DNA of 35,000 nt from Symbiodinium natans (GCA_905221605.1 CAJNDS010002779.1:620677-655676); one strand, 5' to 3'. Shown: positions 1 through 13,800, counted from the first letter of the stretch. Made by a program: numbers and translations. Notes: a model not told the origin generated them from the letters alone.

Positions 1-67
1 TTTAGGGTTTAGGGTTTAGGGTTTAGGGTTTAGGGTTTAGGGTCTAGGGTCTAGGGTTTAGGGTTTA
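1..67 (+). repeat. (TTTAGGG)n tract
   Basis: Nine or so heptamers with two TCTAGGG variants. It is followed at 79 by CCCTAAA, the first example of the G-rich then C-rich order. Confidence 0.95.
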
Positions 68-331
68 GGCGGCTGGGGAACCCTAAACCCTAAACCCCCA
101 ATCCCCCAAACCCTAAATCAGCAACCCTCAGGCCCTCCCATGCCAAATAGGCTAACTAGGAGGTGAAGAGGCCACCTGACAAGCCCTGCCCGTAAAGATT
201 CTCTAGTCTTGGGCCCCTGAGGGGGTGTAGGGTTTAGGATTTCAGGTCTTCAGGGTCAGGGTTTGTGGTCTTTAGGGTTTAGGGTTTAGGGTTTTTGGTC
301 TTACGTAGGTCGTTCAAGGATTCTCCTACAG

Positions 332-361
332 GCAGGGCTTTCGCATCCCAAGCCCTGTGAG
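332..361 (+). CDS. Candidate exon at the left edge
   Basis: An acceptor TCCTACAG|G is followed by ten open codons (AGLSHPKPCE) and a GT donor. It is short and has no recognisable motif, so this may be chance. Confidence 0.25.
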
Positions 362-382
362 GTCTCCGCCCTTGACTCTCAA

Positions 383-557
383 CCCCTAAACCCTAAACCC
401 TATACCCTAAACCCTAAACCCTAAGCCCTAAGCCCTAAGCCCTAAGCCCTAAGCCCTAAGCCCTAAGCCCTAAGCCCTAAACCAACCCTAAACCCTAAAC
501 CCTAAACCCTAAACCCTAAACCCTAAACCCTAAACCCTAAACCCTAAACCCTAAACC
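383..557 (-). repeat. (CCCTAAA)n tract with a block of CCCTAAG
   Basis: A uniform run of about nine CCCTAAG units sits inside CCCTAAA units, indicating local spread of a variant. It ends directly before the exon at 566. Confidence 0.95.
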
Positions 558-565
558 CCCCCCAG

Positions 566-668
566 AAGTAGTCCAAGACTTGCAGCTCGACAACAAGTCA
601 GCGGGCCACACGGTGAACCCTCGCCTTGTGGGCGGCCATTTTTCCTGGCCGGCACTCAATTTTCTCGG
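566..668 (+). CDS. Giant-gene exon, GGHFSWP motif
   Basis: A (CCCTAAA)n tract and a C8 run lead into CCCAG. The open frame reads VVQDLQLDNKSAGHTV then NPRLVGGHFSWPALNF. The acceptor is AG|A, not the usual AG|G. The donor could be the GT at 669 or a GC at 652. A TTTTAGGGG array follows. Confidence 0.65.
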
Positions 669-3600
669 GTTTTAGGGGCTGTAGGGGTTTTAAGGGTTCT
701 AGGGGTTTTAGGGGGTTTTAGGGGGTTTTAGGGGGTTTTAGGGGGTTTTAGGGGGTTTTAGGGGTTTAGGGGTTTAGGGTTCGGGTACGGGAACCCTTGA
801 TTCTCAGGTGCCCCTAAACCCTAAACCCCAAACCCTAAACCCTAAAATTCGCAGGTGCCCTACCTGCGAATGCCTCTCTGCCTCAACTTCTTTTCCACGG
901 AGGACGCTCTGCCAGAAAGCCCTGGGCTCTTGTCATGGGGGTTTAAGGTTTAGGGTTTAGGGTTTAGGGTTTAGGGTTAGGGTTTCCATTCTATTTGGGT
1001 GTTTAAGCAGGGTACCCCTGTTTTGGGAACTGCCCACGTGAAGGTAGCATCACAAGGACGCCATGTCATCTACTCTGTGACTGAAGTTCCTGCTGGATTT
1101 AAGTATTTCAGTTACTTAACATGAACCCAAACATGCCACTCTAAACCCTAAACCCTAAACCCTAAACCCAAACCCTAAACCCTAAACCCTAGACCCGAAA
1201 CCCTAAACCCCAAACCCTAAACCCTAAACCCTAGACCCTAAACCCTAAACCCTAAACCCTAAACCGTGGCTCAATTCCCTGCAAGATCTCCGCTGTGTCA
1301 CTGTACCTGTGAGGATCGAGTGCATGCGCTCTCACAGCAAAGGCTGCGTGATCTTCTCCAGGCCATGTCGTCAGTTCACGCAGTCAGGGTTTAGGGTTTA
1401 GGGTTTAGGGTTTAGGGTTTAGGGTTCAGGGTTTAGGGTTTAGGGTTTAGGGTTTTGGTTTTAGTCTCCAGAAGCAACGTAAGATACAAAGTTCAGGAGC
1501 CAAAGGTCGAAGGGAGGCAGGGCTTAATTTCTTCGTAGCAGTCTGAAAACTCGCCTGTGCCTGCAGCCATTGCGTTCAAAGAATGAGGAAGTGGAGTGTA
1601 CGATTGCTTGTGTCTGGCCCTGTTGCGTCTGGATCATCTTTGTCTTCGGCGTCTTGACAAATGCACACCACCAGGATTGCACAAATCTTGTTGGGAACAC
1701 ATGTGAAAGCGGAGGCCGCCATGCCGTTGCCTTACACTTCGCCTGGTTCAAGATTCCCAATATAGACCAGAGCCTATATAAGCCTCAGCCATTCCTGATG
1801 ATCGCTGAAGGGCTGAGTTATGTTGAGATTGGTAGAGGGTCGTTCGCCGGCGGCAGATTGCCCCAACACCGCAGGTTTTAGGCCCAGGTACGTCTGGATG
1901 CCCTTGGACCCCCCTAGACCCGGGTAGTTACTTTTATTTCAAGGGTTATAGGGCATAGAAGGGGTGCATAAGGGGTTCCCCTTTAAAGGAACATGTAACG
2001 ACCCTAAACCGTAAACCGAAAACCCTAAACCCTAAACCCTAAACCCTAAACCCTAAACCCTAAACCCTAAACCCTAAACCCTAAACCCTAAACCCTAAAC
2101 CCTAAACCCTAAACCCTAGGACAGATCCCCGAGTCCTGAAACCCGGGGATCAGGCTGTGGTCTTCGAGCCTGGCCGCTTCCTCCCCAAACGCCTCAGCAG
2201 CCAGGCGAGTGGCATGGCTTCTTTAGGGTTTAGGGTTTAGGGTTTAGGGTTTAGGGTTCAGGGTTTAGGGTTTAGGGTTTAGGGTTAGGGTTTAGGGCTT
2301 AAGGCTTGATCTTACAAAACCCCGCACGCACACCCCCCCCCCCCATAAGGGGCCCAGGCTTTTTGCCTAAGAACCCCCCAGAAAGTACAACGTACTATTC
2401 CCCATATTACCCTTTTAAGGGGAAAACCCTAGACCCTAAACCGTAATACTAACACCCTAACGCCCTAAGACCCTAAACACCCTAACACCCTAACACCCTA
2501 ACACCCTAACACCCTAACACCCTAACACCCTAACACCCTAACACCCTAACACCCTAACACCCTAACACCCTAACACCCTAAACCCTAAACCCTAAACCCT
2601 AAACGTAGTTTAGGGCGGCATGACAGGTTCCAGAGATGGTGCCGGCCGAGGACCCCGAGCTCCTGGGAACGGGCTCCCTGGCTGGTCCTAGGTTCCTTTT
2701 CTTTTGGGTTTAGACCGTTTAGGGTTTAGGGTTTAGGGTTTAGGGTTTAGGGTTTAGGGTTTAGGGTTTAGGGTTTAGGGTTTAGGGTTTAGGGTTTAGG
2801 GTCAACCCTACAGCCCAAAACCGAAAACGGTCGCCACGCTGAGGGTTCTCGTTTCTTCATCCTATGATTTCTTAAGCACTGCTGTCACTGTACCCTCAAC
2901 TTAATGGAGTGTACGAGAATGCAAGCCGTAAGAGCGCACGGGATGTTGATCCGTGTCTTGATCAGCCCTTTTTGGGTAAGCTTCGAAAGGGTAGAGGCTT
3001 CCAAAAGCCTCTTCAACCCCTCAAACACGTGGCGCCCTCTGGAGCTCTTTGAGCCCTACACCTTGCAATCCCCTTTCGGGTCGCTTATTGGGGGTGCCTT
3101 GCGTCTTTCAATTCGTCCTCCAGTGGTCGTCTCAAAGAAAGATGGAAGTTTCTCACAAGATTCCTAATCATATTCGTCCTAGAGTACATGCATACGTTCA
3201 TGATCACCACCAGGAACCCTAAACCCCAAACCCTTAACCCTTAACCCTTAAACCCTAAACCGCTGAACCCTAAGCCCCTATGCCCCAAGCACTCAAGTCC
3301 CCAAGCCCCCTCCACACCAAGGCCCCCAGAATCCCCAAGCCACAATTCGCATGCGAGGTTTTGGGCTCCTGACCAACGAGCCGGGAACTTGGGTCATGGG
3401 TGATGGGTTTAGGGTTTAGGGTTTGGGGTTTAGGGTTTAGGGTTTAGGGTTTAGCGGTGTAGGGTTTTGCTGTTAGGGTTGAGGGTTGTGGGTTGTGGGG
3501 TTTAGGGTTTTTGGGGTTCGGGGTGCATGGGGCCGAGAGTGTTCGGGGCTTTGGTTTCAGACACTGCGCAAAGTCGAGCAAATCTCAACGCCCAAGCCCA

Positions 3601-6407
3601 AGGCACTTCAAGAAGCCCTGGTTCAACTCCCAGTCACAAGCCCTGAGCCCCGCAACTGAACTCCGAGCACTAAACGCCAACGACGCCCCAAATCCTGAAT
3701 CCTCAGTCCTTGAAAAGGCACAAGAACCCCCCTAAACCCCAAACCCCAAACCCCAAACCCCAAACCCTAAACCCTAAACCCTCAACCCTAACAAAAACAC
3801 CCCAAGACCGCCACCCCCAGCAAGGCTGGCACGCTCCCCGGAAGCCACTGCGGATGCGGTCGTGGAGCTCCTCGACCAGGCTCCTTCTGGTAAAGGGGTT
3901 CGGGTTTAGGGTTTGGGGTTTAGGGTTTAGGGTTTAGGGTTTGGGGCTTGGGGCTTGGGGCTTGGGGTTTGGTGTGTAGGGTTGCACGAAACAGCTACAT
4001 GTACTACGCCGCTTGATGTAACGCTCATTAGTATAAGATGAACTGCCCAAGTTACCCGTGACACCTAAATGGGCCCCTGTACTGGTTGGTCATATGACCT
4101 GTTCCGCGCCTGTTCCCAAGTGCCATTGCAGAATAGCTTTGTTTCAGACAAGGTCCATGTTGACATGTGTTGATCTGACATATCTCACCCGGTTGGGTCT
4201 CCTTTAATTATCGTAGATTCTTATAGTTGAGGGCACCAAAAACTCCCATGTTGGAGAATAAATCCCGCAAATGTGCCTCAGGCGCTGAAGTTGGACACCC
4301 AGGCGTCGGAGAAGCAACTTTCGGGGGTTGTTCTAACCCTAAACCCTAAACCTTAAACCCTAAACCCTAAGCGCGGGTCCCCTTATGCTCTATGCTTCTA
4401 CAGCTACAGGGAGCCATTCGAATTTGGGGGTTTAGCGCAGTCGACGATGCCTCGGTTTCTCAGCGTTCACATCGCTTCCGGATCCGGGTAGGCAGGTCCA
4501 AGGGTTTAGGGTTTAGGGTTGGGGTTTAGGGTTTAGTAGGATTTAGGGTTTAGGGTTTAGTAGGGTTTAGTAGGGTTTAGTAGGTTTGGGGTGTAGGGTT
4601 TAGGGTCATCATCGCGATGAAGATGACGTTCGAGAGTGCGAATTCCAAGGAGGCCTTTGTGGTTCAATGTGGTTCAACGTCCTTTTATCTGGTTTATTCT
4701 GGTTGTCGACGGCTTGTTTTGGTTTCGTATGTTGTGTTATTTTGTTTTTAACACCATTTTTATGGTTGAAAATGGTTTCATCTGGTTCTATAAGGCTTAA
4801 CATGGTTTTATAGTTTTATGTGTGTGTGTTTTGTTTATAATGGTTTTTGGTGCTTTAATATGGTCTTATGGTCTAATAGAGTTTAAATTTTGAAACGTAG
4901 GGTTTCGGAGTGCTGGGGAATGAACTAGGGGAACCTAGTGTGCGGCCTCTCCCCCCTGAACCCCCCCCCCCCACCGCCCCTCCTGAAGGAACCTCTCAAG
5001 AAAGCATCCCTCGACTCTTCTAATAGAGTAGACTAGAATAGGGTTTAGGGTTTAGGGTTTAGGGTTTAGGGTTTAGGGTTTAGGGTTTAGGGTTTAGGGT
5101 TTAGGGTTTAGGGTTTAGGGTTTAGGCTAGAACATATTGATATTATGAAGAGTATGCAAGAGAACGTACTCGTATACATTCTCAGCCCGTGTCAGGACCC
5201 GCACGCCAGTACCACCGAGCTGATCTTATCCATCCTTCGCCTCTGCTGTCGCGTGGGGGCCCTCAGGGTTTAGGGTTTAGGGTTTAGGGTTTAGGGTTCA
5301 GGGAAATCGTTTGGGCTACAGGGTCTGAGAAGGCTTGAGGGCTTTAGGTTACAGAGGCTTTTGGTTTTATTTGGGGGTTTGGGATTTGCGCGGGGTCTAC
5401 GCAAGGTTTGCGAGGGTTTTGGACTTTAGGGTTGCTAGGTCTGTTGGGTGATGTGTGAGAAGCCTTATGTCTCTAGGCCCCCCTTCTGAAGGATTTCGCG
5501 CAAAGACTTGAAGATGTGAAGGGAATATTATAACGTAGAGAACTGCCCATGTGACGGGGACTAAGCAAAGGGACCCTCCCAACAACCAAAAGGGATCTTC
5601 AGTTGGAGCAAGAAGCACATGAGCTCTCCGAAGCGTTGAAAGATGGTCTAGATTTACAGGGTTTGGGGCTTAGGCGTTTAGGGCTTTCGGCTTGCTTAAG
5701 ACGTGTTTTAAGGTTTCAGGCTTGGGGCTGAGGGAGAAAAAAATCAGAGGCTTGAGGGCTTTCACGCCACTGCCCCGATGCTCCCAGAAGCCCCCCCCCC
5801 CCCCCCCCAAACAAAAAAAAAGAGAAAACACAAACGCGGAGGTTCAGAATACCTTGGCCTTCTTGCTCTCTGTCAGCCGGGCGGAGTGCCTCCACTGCAG
5901 TACCCTTTTTGTTGTTTCAGTTTTCGGATCGCTGTCCGGGGCTTAGCTGCTGTTTCTTCTCCCGTATTGCTGAAAGGTGACGCTTCTCTTGAGTCGCACG
6001 CACATGAGCAGCCCCCTTGACTACTTGAGATTGGGATGTTCCCCTTATACTAGCAGTCCTTTAATAGGGATTCTAGTACCTCCGAGTATAGTCACTACTA
6101 CCACTACTGTTTGCTTAAGAAGGCCCAAATAATACAAAGATAATTATTGTACTTCGAACATCCCCACTTTAGGGATTTGGGGCTTGGGCATTTCAGGGAG
6201 TCTCTGGGGTTGAGGGAGTCTCTGGGGTTGGGCACTCCAGGGGGAGATTCTGGGGTTGGGCACTCCAAGACTCTGGGTTGGGCACTCCAGGGAGTCTCTA
6301 GGAGTAGACCGGGCGAGGAGAAGAGGTCGGTTTAAAAGCTAACAACCCCACACCGAAGATGTGGAATAATCCGTATGTTACCCTCATAAGGAAGAATGTT
6401 TGTTATA

Positions 6408-6440
<33 letters not shown>

Positions 6441-7776
6441 GTTTGTTTTGTTTTGTGGGCTCTTAAGCAATTGGTAGACTAAGGGCTGCTAGCATAAGGG
6501 GAACATCCCAAACTTGAGAGCTTCTGCCCAGGCATCCAAGCTGCAATGCTGAAGGACTCAGCGAAGGCCACGCGCTTGAAGTGTCGGCCGCTAAGGTTTG
6601 GAAATTAGGGCTTGGGTTTAGGGTTTAAGGTTAGGGTTCAGGGTTCAGGGTTCAGGGTTTAGGGTTTAGGGTTTAGGGTTTAGGGTTCGGGGTTTCGGGT
6701 TTGGAGTTTAGGGTTTAGGGGTGATGGGCTCCCCGGGCAAGAGGCTCACTGTGGTTCACCACCGATCTAAAATGTTAGGCAAAGCGCAACTATGACGTGC
6801 GAAGATTCCTGCCTCCTGTGTACGTACTATTGCTTTGCTATGATGTTCTGCGAGTTCATTAGAATAACCTAAACCCCAGTTTTCCACCCTCCCCCTCCCC
6901 CACCCCCGAACCCCATTGAACAGAAGGGTCTTATGGGTGAAGTATAGGGGGTAGGGAAGAGGCTTGTTTACTTTGAGGCACCGTGTCTTGGAGACCCTCT
7001 AAACCCTAAAACGAGTCTCCCGTTTCTGAACAGACTCCTAAACCTCAAACCCTAAACCCTCAAACCCTAAATCCTAAAGCCTCAAACCCTCAAACCCTCA
7101 AACCCTCAAACCCTCAAACCCTCAAACCCTCAAACCCTCAAACCCTCAAACCCTCAAACCCTAAACCCTAAACCCTGAACCCTAAACCCTAAACCCTGAA
7201 CCCTAAATCCCCCTTGAGGTGGCCGGCCGGTGTTTTCGGAGCGCACGCTCCGGCAACTTCAGGCTTCTTAGGGTTTCTTTATTTTAGGGTTTAGGGTTTA
7301 GGGTTTAGGGTTTAGGGTTTAGGGTTTAGGGTTTAGGGTCTAGGGTGTAGGGTGTAGGGTCTAGGGTCTAGCGTTTAGGGTTTAGGGTTTAGGGTTTAGG
7401 GTTTGAGGAGCATCCTTCCAATATCTATACAGCTGTAGATCTCTATATCTGTATGTAAATCTAGCTATCTGTATATAAATCCAGCAATCTCTTTCGAGTT
7501 GTTTTTTGCAGCCGATTTTAGCGCTTAGGGTTTGGTGTGTACGGTCGTCCTTTTTTTGGGGGGGGGGGGGGGGGGGGGAGGGTCCTTGTGCCTGGTAGTT
7601 AAGAAACTATCCATTGCTTTAGGGCGCATTCGTGTTTTAGGGGTTTGAGGTTTTAGGGTTGTGAGAGGTGACGGTTTGGGTTCGGAAGTGCCAGGAAAAC
7701 CCTGAAGTGACCTAGGCCCGGAAGAACTCATGCCCTGAATCCGAAGCCCTAAACCCTGAACCCTGCTGTGCACCCA

Positions 7777-7807
<31 letters not shown>

Positions 7808-10800
7808 GGACAACAATAGCAAGGACTCTCAAAACGTCACACGGCGCTTAACAAAAACACTTAAACCTGAAACCCTGAACCCCCAAACCCCCAAACCCCC
7901 AAACCCGCAAACCCGCCAAACCCCCACCCCCCCAAACCCCCAAACCCCCCCAAACCCTAAACCCCAAACCCTCCACCCCTAAACCCCAAAACGCCGGACA
8001 AGAGCCACAGTAGGATGCCTGGCCCCGACTTCGCAACGCCCTGCAGTCCGTGGCTGGGGCCCTGAGGAACCTGGGGCCTGCTTCCGGGCTTCTGGGCTTA
8101 GTTAGGGTTTAGGGTTTAGGGTTTAGGGTTTAGGGTTTAGGGTTTAGGGTTTAGGGTTTAGGGTTTAGGGTTTAGGGTTTAGGGTGTTCGGGATTTGGGG
8201 AACCAAGCCTCGAAGAGGGCTGCTGGTCACAATTCGGGCATCGCTTCGGATGATTCTGTGCCGATGGTGGGCGCCTGTAGATGGAGGTTGTTTACCCTAA
8301 ACACTAAACCCTGAACACCCCAAACCCTAAACCCTACGTAGGGTTTAGGGTTTGTAGTTCAGGGTTTTGGATTTAGGGAAGCAAGGGTTCACGCAACGAG
8401 GGTGGGGGGAACTGGAGTTTTGGGCTACGGGGCTGTGGGTGTAGGGTTTAGGGCGCACGTGGGTTTAGGATATTCAGGGTTTAGGGTTCCTAAACCCTAA
8501 ACCCTAAACCCTAAACCCTAAACCCTAAACCCTAAACCCTAAACCCTAAACCCTTTGGGGCTTAGTTAGGATGTTCAGGGCCTGGGCAGCGGCCTTATTG
8601 CAAAGGCGCTAATTAGAGAAGGAGCAGTAGAGCTCGAAGGGACTCTAGTGCAGCCAACTCATGTGCAGAAGTGGCAATAGTCGCGATCATCATCGCTACT
8701 TCGTGTAGAAGATGCAACCCTCCTCGTCATCCATGTGGTGTTTTTTTTTAAGGGTAGGGGGGGAGCACGTGTCGAGTCGTGGCACGATCAGCGCCCGAAA
8801 GCCCCCAACGCTAAAGCGCAACAGCCTAAAGCCCGTGAACCGGAAACCCTAAAGTAATAAACCCCAAAATCGAAGGCATACACCCCGAAGCCCACAACCT
8901 TAAAACAGTATAGTCCTGGAATGTTCGCCCTCCTACTATACTACTATCAGTATTAATAGACAGAACAAACAAACAAGTAAATGTATAGGTCAACAGCCGC
9001 AGCGCCCTCACGATTCTGGGCCGCTGGCTGGACACGGTGAGGTTCGCGGGGGGGGGGGGGGGGGGGGGTTGGAGAAGCCAGGGTTGTAGGGTGCACTGCC
9101 TAGGGTTTAGGGTTTAGGGTTTAGGGTTTAGGGTTTAGGGTTTAGGGTTTAGGGTTTAGGGTTTGGTTCAGAATTTCACTTACTTAGGGCCGGTCGGGCT
9201 GGTGGGTTCAAGGGATGAAGACTCCTACCCCGAAGGTGGTACCCCCTAAGGGGTTCCCTGAACAGACTCCCAATATGGCCCTCAGCTTCCCTTAGAGGAT
9301 CCTGAAACAGGGTCCCCCAAACCCAAGGCCACCACCTCACGGGTCCGAGGTAGACCCTCATGAGGGCTTGTCTGCATGGTAGTTTCGGGTTTAGGGTTTA
9401 GGGTTTAGGGTTTAGGGTTTAGGGTTTAGAAACATAAGCTACCATGCCGCAAAGTGTCGTCGACCTCGATTCGGTCCTCCGACCACAGCATGAGGGTTAT
9501 CCAGTAGTAGGGCGGCTGTGCGGTTTCCTCAAAGCTAAAACCACCCTAAACCCTAAACCCTAAACCCTAAACCCGAAGCCCTCAACCCTAAACCCTACAC
9601 GCTAAACCTGCTGCTAGACATCTAAAAGAGGTCATTGGGGGTTGCAAAAAAAACCTGTTGCCAACCTGACGAGGACAGATTTTGGGCAGAAGCTCGCCGA
9701 GGACTCGGCTTTTTCGTTGAAGTTTTTGTCGGGGTCGGAGGCCTCGAGGCACGGTTTCGAGGCGCTTCCCAAGAGCAGCCGGTGGCATCAGCCCGAGTTT
9801 CTGGTGCTGAGCCCGGCCTGTTTAGGGTTTAGGGTTTAGGGTTTAGGGTTTAGGGTTTAGGGTTTAGGGTTTAGGGTTTAGGGTTTAGGGTTTAGGCCCG
9901 AGTGTTGAACCCGTCTCTCTTTCTCCCGCAGGAGGAGGAGAAGAAGAAGACGAGCAAGGGCTCGGAGCAGGTGCATTTCTGAGCTTCGCTGGGTCATCGA
10001 GTTCCATGTGGAGTTATCCTTGGACCGGCTGCCAATTTGCTTTTTTGCTGCAGGTGCCGTTCCTTACCCTAAACCCTGAACCCTAAGCCATAAACCCATG
10101 GGCCACCTGCGAAGATTGGCGGCGCTACTGAAGGTCCCTGCGCAAAAAATCGCCGTTTGGTGTTCGACCCACCCTGTGAGCCTCCCTAAACCCCTATATT
10201 CCTTGCGTGACCCCTAAACTCTACAACCCTAAACCCTAAACCCTAAGCCGTGAAATTCCTTGCGCGGCACAAGAGTCGGCAGTCCTTGCATGCCAGGAAC
10301 AGCAGCCAGACCTCCTCGTGTCCGGTGCTGGGGAGGATGCACCCAGTGGTGGTAGGTCGACGTTAGGGTTTAGGGTTTAGGGTTCAGGGTTTAGGGTTTA
10401 GGGTTTAGGGTTTAGGGTTTAGGGTTTAGTGTTTAGGGTTCGGGTGTTTTCTGATGAGCCCAGCACTAAGCCACCGTGCAGGGTTGTCTCTGCTGAAGCA
10501 GCTACTTTGGGGACCGCATGAGCCCTATACATTGGGATTATCTACCCTATGCTACTGTAGTTCCGATTAGGGGGTATGTGGGCCATAAACACTTGTGGGG
10601 TTCATGTGGTGCCCAGATCCTAAACTTACAGAGTTCTTAAGGGAAGCGGATGCAAGGGGGGTATGTAGCCCAAGGTTCCCTAGTACTCCCCACTACTCCC
10701 AAGGCCTCACTAAGCTTCTTTAAGGTTTCCTAGGTACCTACCCCCCATGAACTTCCCCCCTCTTTAAGAGCCCTACTGAACCCTAATTTCCAGCTTCCTT

Positions 10801-13800
10801 CTGCGTAGGAGCGCGTGAACGGCGAGTACTATCTTGCATTCCGGGGAGACTGCTGCGCATTCTACGGGAAGATAGGAGATGAGATTTGGCATGCAAGTAA
10901 CTAGCGATGACAGTAGCAGAATAATTAAGAGCCTTCATTAACGAGTAGGATGACTAGCCATTGCAATACTACTGCTAAGAGCAGATATAACGGTTGTAGT
11001 GTTCTTAAGGGAGGCGGGGTTGATGGGGGGTAGGTACCTTGGAACTCTCGGGAACCTTAGGGAGCCTCATGGAGCAGTGGGGAGTATTCGGGAACCTTGC
11101 CCCCCCCCCCCCCCGGCTCCCTTCAGAACCTTTTCAAACCTCATAAACCCTATCAACCCTATACACCCTTAAGAACCCTCTAAAGCGGTAATCATAGCAA
11201 TGGTAATGATGTGTTTTGTCTGGTGGAGGCTTGCAGGATGGCCCTAGACCCGAAACCCAAAGGCCTAAACCCTAAACCCTAAACCCTAAACCCTAAACCC
11301 TAAACCCTAAACCCTAAACCCTAAACCCTAAACCCTAAACCCTAAACCCTAAACCCTAAACCCTAAACCCCGGTGGTAGGGCTGGTTTTCATGACCAAGG
11401 ACGGTGTCTTTATCGACTGCTACATGTCAAACTGGGTGATCTACGCGCGCTATTCAGGCCGCGACGTTGGGGCGTTTGTGTCATTTTTGGGTTGTGTGTG
11501 CGCAGTAGAGTTGAGGTAACTTTTGGTGCAGGATTTTGCGTGTTGGCCAGGTTGCGTGTACGAGGCGAGTGGCCATCACAGCTGCCTCCCGAAGATATGG
11601 AAGGCCAAGCTGACGTTAAGGGTTTAGGGTTTCGGGTTTAGGGTCTAGGTTTAGGGTTTCCCTGAAAGACGAAATCTACACAGCATCCGACAGTCCTGTT
11701 TAACAAACTGTGCCCTGTGGTGGAGAGCCTGGACGCTTCTCCCGAAAGGGTTACTGGGTTGGCGTTTCCTGCTGCTCTCGTGCCTAGACTGCCTCACATC
11801 TCCTCAAATTCCTTTCTTCCCCCTCCCCTCCCCCTCCCCCTCCCTCCCTCCCCTCCCTCCCTCACCCCTCCCTCCTCCCTGTCCCTCCTGCCTCTCCTCC
11901 CTTGCTCGCCCTCCCAACCTCACAGCCTGCACCAAGACTTTAGGGTTTAGGGTTTAGGGCTTAGGGCTTAGGGTTTAGGGTTTAGGGCCTAGGGTTGAGG
12001 GCATCAAAAAGCACAGGGGCAGTGATAGAACATTGTTGCGGGACAGCCGAAGCTACTTAGGGTTGCTCCACGCCCTCAACTCCCAAGCCCAAGCTCCTCG
12101 ACACCAAAACTGGAATCCTGCAATCATGGGATCCCCAAGCCCTGAGCAAAGTTAAACCTCCACATCCCTAAGCACCTGAACCCCCCCCAAAGCACCCAAG
12201 CACCTGCCTCAATCCTACAACCCCAAAACCCTACAACATCCTACAACCCTTAATCCCCAAACCTCAAATTCACCCCTAAAGCCCCACGATCCCAAACTCC
12301 CCAAAAACCTGCAACACTACAGCCCCTAAAGCCCTAAAACCCCCAAACCCTAGAAGCCGTAATCCCTGTACCCAACCCCTTCTGTTGACTGAACCACGAA
12401 CCCCAAAAAACCACACCCTAAACCCCTAAAACCCCAAAGCCCTAACCCCTAAACCCTAAACCCCAAACCCCAAACCCTAAACCCCAAACCCTAAACCCTA
12501 AACCCCTACCCCTAAACCCTAAACCCAAACCCTAAACCCTCAACCCCCGTGAGGCACGCCGAGGCAAGGCTCCCTTGCCCAAGGTGGAGTCAGTGGTGGA
12601 CCGGGAGCCAGGGGCCCAGATTTTTTGAGCCCGAAGCCCCAAAAGGTCTGTAAGGTCTGTAAGGGTTGTGAGGGTTTAGGGTTTAGGGTTTAGGGTTTAG
12701 GGGTGATACCCTAAGCGCCCTAAACCCGATTCCGAGAGTCTTAAATCATCCCAGAAGCAAGTCTCCAGGCAGCTCTGTGAGCTCGGTCGGGTTACGGTTA
12801 AAAGGGTTAAAGGGTTTAGGGTTTAGGGTTTAGGGTTTAGGGTCTAGGGTCTAGGGTTTAGTTCTTGTCGGGGGTTGATCGCACTTATGGGCCACAAATA
12901 TGGTCGTTTGGGGCACTTTGTTGAGGGGAAAGCGGAGGGACGCCTAGAAGGGACCCTGAATCTTATTGCCCTAAATAACCGCCATAGAACCCGCTTATAT
13001 ACCTTACATAGTCTCAAGCTTCCAGATGTTTAGGCCGCTTTGAGTTTGGAGCTTTTTGGGCGTTTTCGGTTAAGAGTAGGATGAGGGGTTAAGGCTTACC
13101 ATCACGGTTGCATGGCACAAAGGTACCTATTAGTTTAACAGAGGTTTTAGAGGAATTTCTTCGGAGAAGGTTGCCGCCCGGCCTAAACCCTAAACCCTCA
13201 ACCCTAAACCCCAAACCCCAAACCCTAAACCCTAGACCCAGGACACATCTGGCCTGCCAGTTGCACGCCCACCGCGTGCTACTCCTCCGCAACCTCCGGG
13301 CGGAGGCCGGCTTTAGGGTTTAGGGTTTAGGGTTTAGAGTTTAGTCTGGGATGTCCCCCCTCATACCTGCAGTCCTTCATAAGGATTCGAAGAGGGGGTA
13401 CTATCATCCCTATTAAGGACTGTTAGTATAAGGAGGAACATCCCAAGAGTTGAGCGTTTAGAGTTTGGTTTAGGGTGCGAACACCAGTCCTCGCCCCAGG
13501 AAGCCCCTAGTTGATCCTTAGGGTTTAGGGTTTAGGGTTTAGGGTTTAGGGTTTAGGGTTTAGGGTTTAGGCTAGCTGGGTGTTGTTACCAAGTGGGCTC
13601 CCCTGTGTATTCGGACTTATGAACTCAGTAGCTGAGTGAGTACACTTTACACTTTTTGGGATACTAGAATCCCCTCTAGAACTGAAAGTGTACACTTTTT
13701 GGGGGCCTATGAACTCAGCAACTAAGTGAAGGACCCCGAAGTTCCGAAACTTCAAAACTTGGTAGCCCAGAGGTGCCCTGTACCGCTTTTTTTGTAGTTC

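Noticed and set aside
1-67. True chromosome end (telomere) at the left edge
   Set aside because: The tract is only 67 bp and the same motif recurs dozens of times in both orientations. Coding exons of one gene lie between the tracts.
11701-11703. TAA as the end of a first gene
   Set aside because: A GT donor four bases earlier keeps phase with exons downstream that continue the same family motifs, so I treated it as intronic. It remains an alternative.
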